In this document: positions 1-8,408 of the stretch, piece by piece
Position numbering within the stretch: the first letter of the stretch is position 1
How the letters are laid out: each line of letters opens with the position of its first letter
Assembly: GCA_021790855.1 (NCBI GenBank)
Contig: JAJYFP010000006.1
Location: 1 to 15,495 of the forward strand
Length of the DNA: 15,495 bases
Direction: 5' to 3'
Origin: Actinomycetes bacterium
GTDB taxonomy: Bacteria; Actinomycetota; Acidimicrobiia; Acidimicrobiales; Acidimicrobiaceae
The notes under the pieces: model-generated
The model's database searches: none
What the model was told of the DNA's origin: nothing
Seen by the model: only the letters and a program-made list of their open reading frames with translations
Translations under genes and position numbers: made by a program

Positions 1-152
1 CATGCGCTCACGAATGCTCATGCTTTATATTGTAGATCGAGGGTGTGACAAGCTTAATTTCGGTGGCGATCAAGGTCGCTCGACCCCGCCCTTACAGACG
101 GGGCTTGCGCTCCCATTGTGGTCAAAGGTTGTGCAAAATGGCTATAGAACCT

Positions 153-214
153 TTGGACATCTGTCTGTCTTTGGACATGATTACGGGATTAAATTGCCCT
201 GAGAATCTTGGACA
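153..214 (+). repeat. Three direct TTGGACA repeats, possible IS-end relic
   Basis: The heptamer TTGGACA occurs at 153, 171 and 208; the first two copies extend to TTTGGACAT and start 18 bases apart. Several short direct copies of a TGGACA-like motif near a terminus are typical of IS21-type insertion sequences. No istA or istB coding sequence is visible next to them, and I do not see a matching inverted end in the region, so this would be an isolated remnant. Chance occurrence is possible. Confidence 0.25.
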
Positions 215-520
215 CTCTGTCGCGATGAATCTTCATGTTCCGTCAAGCACTTAGAGTCGTGGGCTTCCGTTCCGACACTGGTGACCATGGTATGTGTCAG
301 ATGGTCTCTCTCTGCGGTCTGAAGGTATGTCCTTCCACCTCAATACGGATCTGCCAACAATTAAGCGTAGGCTCAAAGGCGGCAACAGAAACCCATAGCT
401 TACGTCTGCGGGATAGAACAAAAGACCAAAGCGGAGCGGCGGGTTTGCTGCAACGTGCGTCAGCAGCTCTCACAATAGTCGAGAGGAATACAAGAGAAAT
501 ATGTGGAGGGAAAGACCTGA

Positions 521-676
521 CTCAAGATCGAGTACTTCAGCGGGGGGTTCGACCAAGACCAGTCCCAAGTACGTAAAGCGGAACCGCTCAAGTGGGAGCG
601 ACTAGTTCGGGGCAAGAACCCTGGACGCGGGTTCGTCTTCTACCAGGAGGCCGGAGGAGCGATCGACATCCTGTAG
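521..676 (+). pseudogene. Protein-like fragment, possible decayed gene
   Basis: Frame 2 is open for 51 codons from 521 to the TAG at 674-676, with a composition that looks protein-like (residues such as EYFSGGFDQDQ and GRGFVFYQEAGGAID). There is no start codon with a ribosome binding site, and in-frame stops lie just upstream at 476 and 518. I do not recognise the family. It may be the debris of a broken gene or may be chance. Confidence 0.15.
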
Positions 677-1030
677 AAAGCGATATCCGGGAGTATACCC
701 CCATAGGCGTAGACACAGAGATCCGCGTCACGTATCTCCGAGCTGTCGAACGCTGGTCACCCGATCAGTCTAAGACACACCGCAAAGCCAGAGCTCTGAT
801 TAGCTGCAGGATGGTTGGAAGAGTCCCTACTTATAAGTGGAACCAAATAGCCTCATCCACCGGCTTCAAAGAGCAGAACCCGATGGCTGTGGTGGCGTGA
901 TGGAAGCGATGGTAAACAACTCCAATCGAGCGGATGGGTTAGAAACCCCATCTGTAAGGTCGGGGAAGTTTACGATGTTCAAGGCGCTATTGTCTCTCAA
1001 GTTGGGGTGCACTGTAGGATTTGTACTACA

Positions 1031-1432
1031 ATGAAGGCAATGTTTGTTCAATCTCTATCGACGATTCGAGTGCTCTTAGGAGTGTGGATAGCACTGATCG
1101 TTCTGATTCGACCAGAATCGGCGACGCGAATGGTTGACAAGCAAAGATTTTATGAGGCGGCCAGAGATCCTTCTGTTTTGAACGGTTTTGCAGGGGAAAC
1201 AGTCGCGTTGACCGAACTTGACTTTCGGGAAGTTTCTTGTAGCTCAGGCGCCAACGGTGCGTACGTTTTGTTGGAAGCTAGGATTTGTCAGGTTGGGTCA
1301 CTATCTAGAAGGGTTATTGATAGTGTCCGAAGAAAATTTAAATTCACGAGATCCCAATGGTACGGCGCGTATCCCAGAGGGTCCTGCTCCGGGGGTTGTT
1401 CAGCTTCCCCCACCTGTATCGTCTTCAAATAG
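1031..1432 (+). CDS. Doubtful small ORF with one hydrophobic segment
   Basis: This frame is open from a GTG at 1007, with ATG codons at 1031 and 1040, and encodes about 130 residues. The N-terminal part has a hydrophobic stretch (LLGVWIALIVLI) that could be a membrane segment or signal anchor. The rest resembles no family I know and ends in a low-complexity Gly/Ser/Cys tail. No good ribosome binding site precedes any start. The last 110 bases lie in another frame on top of the RNase E/G N-terminus, and the stop is inside that gene. It may be chance reading of the upstream region of rne. Confidence 0.15.
   Translation: MKAMFVQSLSTIRVLLGVWIALIVLIRPESATRMVDKQRFYEAARDPSVLNGFAGETVALTELDFREVSCSSGANGAYVLLEARICQVGSLSRRVIDSVRRKFKFTRSQWYGAYPRGSCSGGCSASPTCIVFK
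1307..1313 (+). promoter_or_regulatory. Ribosome binding site fixing the rne start
   Basis: AGAAGGG lies 9 bases before the GTG at 1323. This selects that GTG over the upstream in-frame ATG at 1218, which has no comparable site. Confidence 0.5.
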
Positions 1433-3146
1433 AGAGGTAGCCAGAGCTAGGACATCTGAATCCGAAGAGGCGACCGCTCGTCTCGGTGAATCCAAAGCTA
1501 GAAGTGGCCGAAGACCCAGGAGTCGTGGCCAAAACGGAAGAGGAGTCCCTAAAGCCGAGAAGATCTTAGAGGCTGTTAAAGAGGTTAAAGAGGTTGAAGC
1601 CAAAGAAGAAATTTCTGAATCACAGGTATCGACCAAGAGTGATCAAACCAGGAGTCCTGGACCAAAAATTGGAGACTCAAGACCCGCTCCCACATCGCCG
1701 GATACCTTTAAACGTCGTCGAAAGTATCTGCGCACAAAGTCGGAGCCAGATGGAAGCTCCCAAAAGGGGGGTCCAATTGAGTATAACATCGATGAAAAAT
1801 TGGCTGACTCTCTTGAAAAGGGACCTAAGGGTAAGCGTCGCTTAAACCAAAGAGCACCTCGTTTGCGAAAAGGCAGACCTGTTGGCCGTTATCTTATGTG
1901 TGTCCATGTCAAAAATGGTGCCTCTCAGATAGCCATACTTGAAGGTCGTACTCTAATCGAACACTACGTGTCTAGAGAAGCCGACGATCAGTACAATATT
2001 GACGGTAACATCTACCTGGGCCGAGTGGCAAACGTCCTTCCGGGGATGGAAGCAGCGTTTATCGATATTGGTACCTCTAAAAATGCCGTTATCTATCGAG
2101 GAGACGTCCGCTTTGACAGAGATGATATTGAAGTCGGTGATCGAAGCGTTCGTATAGAGCATTTGTTGAGGCCCAAACAGACAGTGATATGCCAGGTGGT
2201 CAAGAATCCAATTGGTGCGAAAGGTGCTCGCCTTACTCAAGAGGTATCGATTCCGGGGCGATTCGTAGTGCTAATACCTCACTCCGATAGTTATGGAATC
2301 TCTAAACGCCTCCCAGAAGAAGAACGACGGAGGCTTCGGAAGATTTTAGACGAGATAAAGCCACCAGGGTTCGGTATGATCGTCCGTACTGCTGCGGAAG
2401 GCGCTAGTGCAGACGAGCTGGCCCGTGACCTGTTACGTTTGACAGAGATGTGGAACAAGATCGATCATATGGCTAGAACGATACATGCCCCAGCTCTTTT
2501 GTACAGGGAGCCCAAAGTGGCCCTGAGGGTAATTCGTGAAGAGTTCAATCGGAACTATCGTGGTGTGATTATAGATGATCGCGCTATGTTTGAAGAGGTT
2601 GTGAGCTACGTCTCCGCCATCTCTCCTGAGCTAGCAGATAGAGTCGAATACTTTGATCCTGACGACAACCCAGTTCCATTGTTCGAGACCCACCACATAC
2701 ACGAACAGCTTCACAAAGCGTTGGGTCGAAAGGTCTGGCTTCCCTCAGGCGGCTCTATTGTTATCGACCGAGCGGAAGCCTTGACTGTGATAGACGTAAA
2801 TACTGCGAAGAACGTCGGTACCGTATCGCTGGAGGAGACTATACATCGTAATAATCTTGAGGCCGTAGAAGAGATAGCTCATCAACTTCGGCTGAGGGAT
2901 ATAGGTGGAATAATAGTAATTGACTTTATCGATATGCTGATAAAAGAGAATCGAGACGACGTTATGCGGGCTTTCCGGGCCGCCTTGGCAAGAGACAAAA
3001 CGAAAAGTCATGTCTATGACATGTCCGCTCTTGGTCTAGTGGAGATGACCAGACAACGAGTCTCAGAAGGCTTAGTGGAGGCTTTCTCTCAAACTTGTCC
3101 AACTTGTGATGGTCGTGGGTTGATATTTGATCAGGAATTGCTCTAG
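1323..3146 (+). CDS. rne: Ribonuclease E/G (Rne/Rng family)
   Basis: This is an endoribonuclease that cuts single-stranded AU-rich RNA in rRNA maturation and mRNA decay in the cytoplasm. From GTG 1323 it has 607 residues. The first 187 or so are charged, proline-rich and probably disordered, with a VKEVKEVEAKEE tract. The S1 domain follows (GNIYLGRVANVLPGMEAAFID), then the 5'-sensor pair R355/T356 (IVRTA). The DNase I-like active site has D491 (VIDVNTAKNVG) and D534 (IVIDFIDM), 43 residues apart as in E. coli D303/D346, and the zinc-link CPTC has cysteines 592 and 595, 101 residues after the first Asp as in E. coli. The protein ends a few residues later, so there is no C-terminal degradosome scaffold; any scaffold role would fall to the N-terminal extension. 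An upstream ATG (1218) would add 35 unconvincing residues. It lies 15 bases before rplU and is probably cotranscribed. Family certain; rne versus rng naming is arbitrary. Confidence 0.95.
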   Translation: MSEENLNSRDPNGTARIPEGPAPGVVQLPPPVSSSNREVARARTSESEEATARLGESKARSGRRPRSRGQNGRGVPKAEKILEAVKEVKEVEAKEEISESQVSTKSDQTRSPGPKIGDSRPAPTSPDTFKRRRKYLRTKSEPDGSSQKGGPIEYNIDEKLADSLEKGPKGKRRLNQRAPRLRKGRPVGRYLMCVHVKNGASQIAILEGRTLIEHYVSREADDQYNIDGNIYLGRVANVLPGMEAAFIDIGTSKNAVIYRGDVRFDRDDIEVGDRSVRIEHLLRPKQTVICQVVKNPIGAKGARLTQEVSIPGRFVVLIPHSDSYGISKRLPEEERRRLRKILDEIKPPGFGMIVRTAAEGASADELARDLLRLTEMWNKIDHMARTIHAPALLYREPKVALRVIREEFNRNYRGVIIDDRAMFEEVVSYVSAISPELADRVEYFDPDDNPVPLFETHHIHEQLHKALGRKVWLPSGGSIVIDRAEALTVIDVNTAKNVGTVSLEETIHRNNLEAVEEIAHQLRLRDIGGIIVIDFIDMLIKENRDDVMRAFRAALARDKTKSHVYDMSALGLVEMTRQRVSEGLVEAFSQTCPTCDGRGLIFDQELL

Positions 3147-3161
3147 AGAGGGTAGACTTTC

Positions 3162-3479
3162 ATGGCTATGTATGCAGTGATAAAAACAGGTGGAAAGCAA
3201 GAGAAGGTCGAAGAAGGTTCTGTACTCAACGTTGAACTTTTGGGTGCCAATGAAGGTGACACGGTAACCTTTACGCCTATCTTGTTGGTGGATGGTGTAA
3301 ATGTAGTCCACGATCAAGATGCTCTTTTAAAGGCAAAGGTCACTGCTGTTGTTTTGGGTGAAACGAAGGGTCCAAAGGTAGTGGGATTTCACTACAGCCC
3401 TAAAGCCCGTGCACGCAAGAGGTGGGGTCATAGGCAACATTACAACGTTGTGAAGATAACCGAGGTAGCTGGGGCCTGA
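3162..3479 (+). CDS. rplU: 50S ribosomal protein L21
   Basis: This structural protein of the large ribosomal subunit binds 23S rRNA. It has 105 residues, the usual length. The N-terminus MYAVIKTGGKQ, the central VGFHYSPKARARKRWGHRQ basic loop and the end YNVVKITEV are diagnostic. The ATG at 3162 is chosen because AGAGAGGG at 3145-3152 ends 9 bases before it; ATG 3168 would be 15 bases away. It lies 15 bases after rne, too close for a separate L21 leader, so its expression should follow the RNase gene. Confidence 0.97.
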   Translation: MAMYAVIKTGGKQEKVEEGSVLNVELLGANEGDTVTFTPILLVDGVNVVHDQDALLKAKVTAVVLGETKGPKVVGFHYSPKARARKRWGHRQHYNVVKITEVAGA

Positions 3480-3517
3480 GGTCCCTTATTTGTAAGTACG
3501 AAAGGTGGTGATGGCTC

Positions 3518-3769
3518 GTGTCAAAGACCAAAGGTGGAGGTTCTACAAAAAATGGTAGAGACTCAAATGCTCAGCGACTTGGCATAAAGGTTTTTGCGGG
3601 TACGACAGTGACGGCTGGTTCGATTATCGTTAGGCAGCGAGGAACTCGATTTCATCCAGGTGTGAACGTTGGAAAAGGCAGTGATGATACATTGTTCGCC
3701 AAAGAGGATGGAACGGTTCGGTTTGCGGAACGAAGAGGCCGTAAGGTTGTAGATATAGTCCCTGGTTAA
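3518..3769 (+). CDS. rpmA: 50S ribosomal protein L27
   Basis: This large-subunit protein has an N-terminal tail that reaches the peptidyl transferase centre. It has 83 residues and begins [21 protein letters not shown], without the cleavable N-terminal extension found in Firmicutes. The core [20 protein letters not shown] is diagnostic. The start is GTG, preceded by AAAGGTGG at 3501-3508. The usual partner rplU is 38 bases upstream and obgE 28 bases downstream. Confidence 0.97.
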   Translation: MSKTKGGGSTKNGRDSNAQRLGIKVFAGTTVTAGSIIVRQRGTRFHPGVNVGKGSDDTLFAKEDGTVRFAERRGRKVVDIVPG

Positions 3770-3797
3770 AACAGGCTTACCAAGTTTAAGGGATACT

Positions 3798-5093
3798 GTG
3801 CCCGAGTTTATAGATAGAGCTCAGCTCCACGCCAAAGCTGGAAACGGAGGCGCTGGAGCTGTTTCTTTTAGGCGTGAGCCCTATGTCGACAAAGGTGGAC
3901 CCGATGGCGGAGATGGCGGAGATGGCGGGTCTGTCTATTTAATCACGTCGTTAAGGCTTAACTCTCTTGTGGGGTTTAGAGATCATCCTCATCGAAAAGC
4001 GGAGGACGGTGGCCATGGATCTGGGAAGAAGAAACGTGGTGCTAAAGGGTCTGATTCTTTGGTAGAGGTTCCCGTGGGAACGGTAGTACGTTCTCTGGAA
4101 GGAGACCTAATCGCCGATCTGGGACATCATGGAGCTAAAGTCTGTGTGGCACGGGGAGGTCGCGGGGGGAAAGGGAATGCAGGGTTTTTATCAAACAAGC
4201 GCCGTGCACCTGACTTTGCAGAACAAGGCGAATTGGGCGAAGAGCTTTGGTTTGATCTGGAGCTAAAGCTTGTCGCGGATATAGCTTTAGTAGGCCTACC
4301 TAATGTTGGAAAGTCTTCGATAATGTCAGTGGTCTCTCGTGCGAAACCGAAGATCGGCGACTACCCGTTTACGACTCTCATACCGTCTTTAGGCGTCGTT
4401 ACCATAGGTTCAGATACAGATAAGACCGAGCTTGTTGTTGCGGACGTGCCTGGGCTTATTGAGGGCGCCAGTGACGGCAAGGGGTTGGGCCTCGAGTTTC
4501 TAAGACATGTGGAGCGATCGAAGGTGTTGGCTCTGGTTGTTGATGCATCGGAATCCATGGACATATCCATTGCAGAGCAGGCAGCAGTTGTTCTGGATGA
4601 GCTTCGTGCCTATCTCGAAGATCTTTCAGAACGTCCTTTGGTCCTTGTTGCTAACAAGATAGATCTCTTGGATGAGAAGGACCGCGTATTGGAAGAGCTT
4701 GAAGGACTAGCACAAGACATTGGCGCATTTCGAAGCGTTATGGTCTCCGCGATAACGCGAGTGGGTGTAGATCAGTTGGTTGTGGCAATGTTCGATGCGA
4801 GATCGGTGTCGCAGTCTACCGATACTTCGCACTTTGAAGAGGTCATCTATCGACCATTACCTGAGAAGGAGTTCAAGGTTGAAAAGGTGGACGAGGGAAG
4901 ATTTGTAATCTCTGGCCGTGATGCTCTTAGAGCTGTGAGACTTTCGGACCTTAGCTCCTACGCTGCTCAAGCAGTCTTGCAGCGGCGACTCGAAAAAGTG
5001 GGAGTAATAAAGGTGCTCAAGCGCCTGGGGGTGAAAGAAGGAGATGAGGTTAGCGTAGGAGACGTTTCTTTCACATATGAGGAGTCTATGTAG
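3798..5093 (+). CDS. obgE: GTPase ObgE/CgtA, ribosome assembly
   Basis: This essential GTPase acts in late 50S assembly and stress control. It has 431 residues. The glycine-rich Obg fold fills about residues 1-158 (GNGGAGAVSFRRE, GGPDGGDGG). The G domain has the P-loop GLPNVGKSS (166-174), switch I YPFTTLIPSLGVV, G3 DVPG (216-219), G4 NKID (286-289) and G5 VSAI. A C-terminal OCT domain (FKVEKVDEGRFVISG ... GDEVSVGDVSF) is present, as in the longer Gram-positive Obg proteins. The GTG start has AAGGGA only 4 bases upstream, but it matches the family N-terminus exactly. It sits in the normal rplU-rpmA-obgE order, with proB 2 bases downstream. Confidence 0.97.
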   Translation: MPEFIDRAQLHAKAGNGGAGAVSFRREPYVDKGGPDGGDGGDGGSVYLITSLRLNSLVGFRDHPHRKAEDGGHGSGKKKRGAKGSDSLVEVPVGTVVRSLEGDLIADLGHHGAKVCVARGGRGGKGNAGFLSNKRRAPDFAEQGELGEELWFDLELKLVADIALVGLPNVGKSSIMSVVSRAKPKIGDYPFTTLIPSLGVVTIGSDTDKTELVVADVPGLIEGASDGKGLGLEFLRHVERSKVLALVVDASESMDISIAEQAAVVLDELRAYLEDLSERPLVLVANKIDLLDEKDRVLEELEGLAQDIGAFRSVMVSAITRVGVDQLVVAMFDARSVSQSTDTSHFEEVIYRPLPEKEFKVEKVDEGRFVISGRDALRAVRLSDLSSYAAQAVLQRRLEKVGVIKVLKRLGVKEGDEVSVGDVSFTYEESM

Positions 5094-5095
5094 TT

Positions 5096-6184
5096 ATGCG
5101 ACTTGTGGCAAAACTTGGATCCTCTTCAGTTACCGAACCTGATGGGTCAATCTCTCTACTGACACTCAAAGACATCGCACGCCAAGTAAGTCAGCTCCGT
5201 GATATGGGTCATGAAGTGGTGCTCGTCAGCTCAGGAGCTATTGCCTCGGGTTTGAAGTCCCTCAAGATCTGGGAAAGACCTTCGGACCAAGTGGTGTTGA
5301 GGGCAGCGGCTTCTGTGGGACAAGGCACTGTGATAAGTGCTTATAGGGAGATCTTTGCCACTTTTTCGCTTGAAGTCGGACAACTTCTGATGATCCCAGG
5401 GGACTTTGCTGAGAGGACTCAGTATCTTCACGCACGTGAGACCCTCAACAGCCTTTTGGATTTTGGTATCATACCGATTATCAATGAAAATGACGCTTTG
5501 TCGAATGAACAACTCAGATATGGAGACAACGATAAAGTGGCTGCATTGGTCGCGAACCTCATCGGAGCTGATCATCTGCTGCTTCTGACCGATCAAACCG
5601 GTCTTTTCAGTGCCGACCCCAGAGGTGATGAGGAGGCCTCACTTATCCAAGAGGTGGAAGAGGTAAACTCTGAACTTTTAGAGATTGCGGGAGGCGCAGG
5701 TACGGACCGAGGAAGTGGAGGTATGGCGTCGAAACTTCTTGCGGCGAAGATGGCGTCGTGGTCGGGTGTAGCCTGCACGATAGCTTCGGCTCAAGAACCG
5801 AACGTCGCTATAAGGGTATTGGCTGGAGAAAAATTTACTGGAACTCGAGTTAGACCAAGAACGAAACGTCTGAGCGCTCGTAAGGTTTGGATTGCTTTTG
5901 CTTGCCCAAGCTCAGGCGAGATAGTAGTAGATAACGGCGCAAGGCTCGCGCTTCTTTCAAGAGGTGGATCGTTACTTCCTGCTGGCGTTGTTGAAGTTAA
6001 AGGCGTCTTTGAGTCCGGTGATGCTGTGTCGGTAGAGTCCGACGACGGCAACGTCTTTGCCAAAGGTATCGTCCAGATGGGTTCCCGAGATATCTTGGAC
6101 TTAAAAGGACTAGGTTCTAAAGATATAGGTGGTCGGCCATATCTAGAGGTAATTCACCGAGATCACTTAGTGCTATTGACATAA
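5096..6184 (+). CDS. proB: Glutamate 5-kinase
   Basis: This enzyme phosphorylates glutamate to glutamyl 5-phosphate, the first committed step of proline synthesis, and is usually inhibited by proline. It has 362 residues: an amino acid kinase domain up to about residue 245 (KLGSS at 6-10, VSSGAIASG at 44-52, NENDALS at 130-136, YGDNDKVAA, and GSGGMASKLLAAKMA at 206-220) and a C-terminal PUA domain from about 270 to 355. The ATG at 5096 starts 2 bases after the obgE stop, with GAGGAG at 5079-5084 inside obgE, so translation is probably coupled. No key motif is missing. Confidence 0.96.
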   Translation: MRLVAKLGSSSVTEPDGSISLLTLKDIARQVSQLRDMGHEVVLVSSGAIASGLKSLKIWERPSDQVVLRAAASVGQGTVISAYREIFATFSLEVGQLLMIPGDFAERTQYLHARETLNSLLDFGIIPIINENDALSNEQLRYGDNDKVAALVANLIGADHLLLLTDQTGLFSADPRGDEEASLIQEVEEVNSELLEIAGGAGTDRGSGGMASKLLAAKMASWSGVACTIASAQEPNVAIRVLAGEKFTGTRVRPRTKRLSARKVWIAFACPSSGEIVVDNGARLALLSRGGSLLPAGVVEVKGVFESGDAVSVESDDGNVFAKGIVQMGSRDILDLKGLGSKDIGGRPYLEVIHRDHLVLLT

Positions 6185-6266
6185 AATCGTAGATCTTGAG
6201 TGCATGACACGTTTATAGTCCAATCTCACAGTTCTAAGAAGACTCTTATGAGGTAGGCTAAAAACC

Positions 6267-7523
6267 ATGTCTACTTCCATCTCCAACGAATTGGTTGAAA
6301 CAGCTAAGCGAGTTAAAGAGGCGTCCTACGTGTTGGCAACGTCCTCGGGAGAACATAAAAGAGCAGCCCTTGAACAGATAGCGCGATCTTTGCGTGATCA
6401 AAAAGATGAGATCGTACGTGCAAATACTGCCGACCTTCAACGAGGAATGAGATTGGAGCTTACCAAGACACAGCTGGATCGGTTGATGCTGGACGAGAGA
6501 CGCTTTGAGTCTATGGTGCTAGGTGTCGAGGAAGTTGCGACTTTACCCGACGTCGTTGGCGAGGTTGTGAAGGGTTACGTACTCCCTAATGGACTAAGTG
6601 TTCGCAGAGTGAGAGTTCCTCTTGGCGTCGTGGCGGTTGTATATGAAAATCGACCTAACGTTACTGCAGATGCGGCGGCTCTTTGTATTAAATCTGGAAA
6701 CGGAGCGCTTCTCAGAGGCTCGTCCCAAGCTATCTCCACTAACTTGGCCATAGGCGAAGCGATATCGTCTGCCCTGATCAAAGTGGGACTACCTGAGGAC
6801 TGTGCGAAAGTGGTAAACGATACCTCCCGAGAGGGAGCGATAGCGTTCATGCGGCTGAATGGGTACATCGACTGTCTAATTCCAAGAGGTGGTCCGTCTC
6901 TCATAGCGGCAATCAAAGAGAACGCAACAGTCCCTTACGTTCTTGATGGAGATGGTAACTGTCATCTCTATATAGATAGGGACTGCGACGTTGATATGGC
7001 ACGAAAGATAACTGTAAATGCCAAAATGCAAAGACCCGGTGTGTGTAACGCCCTGGAGACGTTATTGGTTCATGAGGAGATAGCTCAGGAACTCTTGCCT
7101 CTTTTAGCAAATGATCTTCAAGGTGTTGAGATCAGAGGAGATGTGCAAACGATTAACTTGGTTGGCGAAGCTTTGCCAGCTACGGAAGAGGACTACGCAA
7201 CGGAGTTTTTAGACCTTGTCTTAGCCGTACGTGTAGTAAAAGATCTTGATGAGGCGATCTCTCATATACGAAGATATAGCTCAGGACACTCTGAAGCTAT
7301 AGTCACAAATGATCTTCACGCTGCCGACCGCTTTAAGCGAGAAGTGGACGCAGCGGCAGTTTTAGTTAATGCATCAACTCGTTTTGTGGATGGCAATCAG
7401 CTTGGGTTGGGGGCGGAGATAGGCATATCCACTCAAAAGCTGCATGCACGGGGTCCAATGGGTTTGGAAGCGCTGACAAGCATAAAGTATGTAATCGAAG
7501 GAGACGGGCATGTTAGGACGTAA
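6267..7523 (+). CDS. proA: Gamma-glutamyl phosphate reductase
   Basis: This NADPH-dependent enzyme reduces glutamyl 5-phosphate to glutamate 5-semialdehyde, the second proline step, and probably works together with ProB on the labile intermediate. It has 418 residues. The catalytic cysteine is C260 in QRPGVCNALETLL. Family signatures include VVYENRPNVTADA, GNGALLRGSSQA and the C-terminal DGNQLGLGAEIGIS/HARGPMGLE. The ATG has a good site, GAGGTAGG (6250-6257), 9 bases upstream. It is separated from proB by 82 bases, the widest gap in the cluster. That gap contains a possible -10 TATAGT at 6214-6219 but no clear -35, so it may have its own weak promoter. Confidence 0.96.
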   Translation: MSTSISNELVETAKRVKEASYVLATSSGEHKRAALEQIARSLRDQKDEIVRANTADLQRGMRLELTKTQLDRLMLDERRFESMVLGVEEVATLPDVVGEVVKGYVLPNGLSVRRVRVPLGVVAVVYENRPNVTADAAALCIKSGNGALLRGSSQAISTNLAIGEAISSALIKVGLPEDCAKVVNDTSREGAIAFMRLNGYIDCLIPRGGPSLIAAIKENATVPYVLDGDGNCHLYIDRDCDVDMARKITVNAKMQRPGVCNALETLLVHEEIAQELLPLLANDLQGVEIRGDVQTINLVGEALPATEEDYATEFLDLVLAVRVVKDLDEAISHIRRYSSGHSEAIVTNDLHAADRFKREVDAAAVLVNASTRFVDGNQLGLGAEIGISTQKLHARGPMGLEALTSIKYVIEGDGHVRT

Positions 7524-7529
7524 GTCGAA

Positions 7530-8408
7530 TTGAAGTTTGACTCAATATCACACGTTGAAGACCTACTCAAAAAACAAGGGTATCTCCCCAACAAGGAGAT
7601 TGCTACGGTCGTTTATCTAGCTGCGCGACTGCAAAAGCCCGTACTTGTGGAGGGACCAGCTGGTACTGGAAAGACTGAGTTGGCAAAGTCGGTGGCGCAC
7701 ATGCTAAAGATGGAACTCATTCGGCTGCAATGCTATGAAGGACTTGACGAGTCTAAGGCTATCTATGAATGGAACTATCGAAAGCAGCTTCTGCGAATAC
7801 AAGCTGTAGACGTAGACGTAAAGCAGCAATGGAGCGTCCTTAGTGAAGACATCTTCTCTGAGGAGTATCTACTTGAACGTCCGCTACTCAAGGCTCTGCG
7901 TACTCCTAGCCAGAGCGTGTTGCTCGTAGATGAGGTGGATAGATTGGAAGTTGAAGCTGAAGCCCTTTTACTAGAGGTGCTCTCAGATTTTCAGGTTTCT
8001 ATTCCCGAACTTGGTACCATCGCGTCCAAGCAGATACCTCTAGTATTTCTCACTTCTAATGCAACCAGAGACCTGTCAGAGGCACTAAAACGTCGCTGTC
8101 TCTATCTATATTTAGACTATCCCGATATCGATCGGGAGAGAGAGATCATTGAATCTAAAGTTGCAGGGGTAACGGAGGCGTTGGCGCATCAAATATCCGA
8201 CTACATCTCCAAGTTGCGAGATATGGATCTAAAGAAAAGGCCATCGGTTTCAGAGAGTTTGGATTGGGCGGCTTCTTTGGTGGAGATGGGAGTTGTAAGC
8301 CTAAGCAGAGAGACAACGATAGCTACGCTCAATATACTTCTCAAATACCGTTCCGACATTGACTTGGTTAAGAGTTCACTACAAAGTGGCAGGATGGTTC
8401 TTGGTTGA
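7530..8408 (+). CDS. MoxR-family AAA+ ATPase (CoxD-like)
   Basis: This AAA+ remodelling ATPase has 292 residues. Walker A is GPAGTGKT (42-49), Walker B is LLVDEVD (131-137), sensor 1 is TSNATR (175-180) and arginines at 188-189 are candidate arginine fingers. MoxR proteins act as chaperones that mature enzymes or insert metals, nearly always together with a VWA protein encoded next door, as here; CoxD of CO dehydrogenase clusters is one example. The substrate is unknown. The TTG start 6 bases after the proA stop matches the family N-terminus (MKFDSISHVEDLLKKQGY), although its ribosome binding site is weak. The gene follows proA, as Rv2426c does in M. tuberculosis. No Cox structural genes are visible, so a CO dehydrogenase role is not supported. 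Confidence 0.88.
   Translation: MKFDSISHVEDLLKKQGYLPNKEIATVVYLAARLQKPVLVEGPAGTGKTELAKSVAHMLKMELIRLQCYEGLDESKAIYEWNYRKQLLRIQAVDVDVKQQWSVLSEDIFSEEYLLERPLLKALRTPSQSVLLVDEVDRLEVEAEALLLEVLSDFQVSIPELGTIASKQIPLVFLTSNATRDLSEALKRRCLYLYLDYPDIDREREIIESKVAGVTEALAHQISDYISKLRDMDLKKRPSVSESLDWAASLVEMGVVSLSRETTIATLNILLKYRSDIDLVKSSLQSGRMVLG

Larger units (their letters stand above)
1..1006. other. Gene-free stretch, probably decayed sequence
   Basis: I find no convincing gene in about the first 1000 bases on either strand. Open frames are short, change frame and match no family I know. The stretch contains three direct copies of TTGGACA (153-159, 171-177, 208-214), a small hairpin GAACCC/GGGTTC at 616-634, a dyad GTACTT/AAGTAC at 532-572 and a hairpin GATGGG/CCCATC at 933-952 without a T-run. 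A protein-like fragment at 521-673 in frame 2 ends at TAG and has a TGA just upstream. I looked for tRNA, RNase P, tmRNA and SRP RNA signatures and saw none. The best reading is a relic of a mobile element or a degraded gene; an unrecognised structured RNA cannot be excluded. Confidence 0.5.

Noticed and set aside
540..575. GGTTCGA-like T-loop sequence suggesting a tRNA
   Set aside because: The flanking five-base arms do not pair (GGGGG against AAGAC), and no acceptor or anticodon arms can be found.
370..660. ACAGAAACCC and GGAGG stretches recalling RNase P or tmRNA
   Set aside because: The conserved GAGGAAAGTCC core of RNase P and the tmRNA tag ending and 3' acceptor sequence are absent.
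1134..1160. TTGACA at 1134 as a -35 box for rne
   Set aside because: No -10 hexamer is found at 15-19 bases; the nearest T-rich hexamer is only about 8 bases away.
3901..3930. GATGGCGGA triplet repeats in obgE
   Set aside because: They encode the normal Gly-Asp-Gly-Gly segment of the Obg fold and are conserved in the family.
6187..6197. Ten-base match CGTAGATCTT shared by the proB-proA gap and the 10400 region
   Set aside because: Ten-base matches are expected by chance many times in a window of this length, and the contexts differ.
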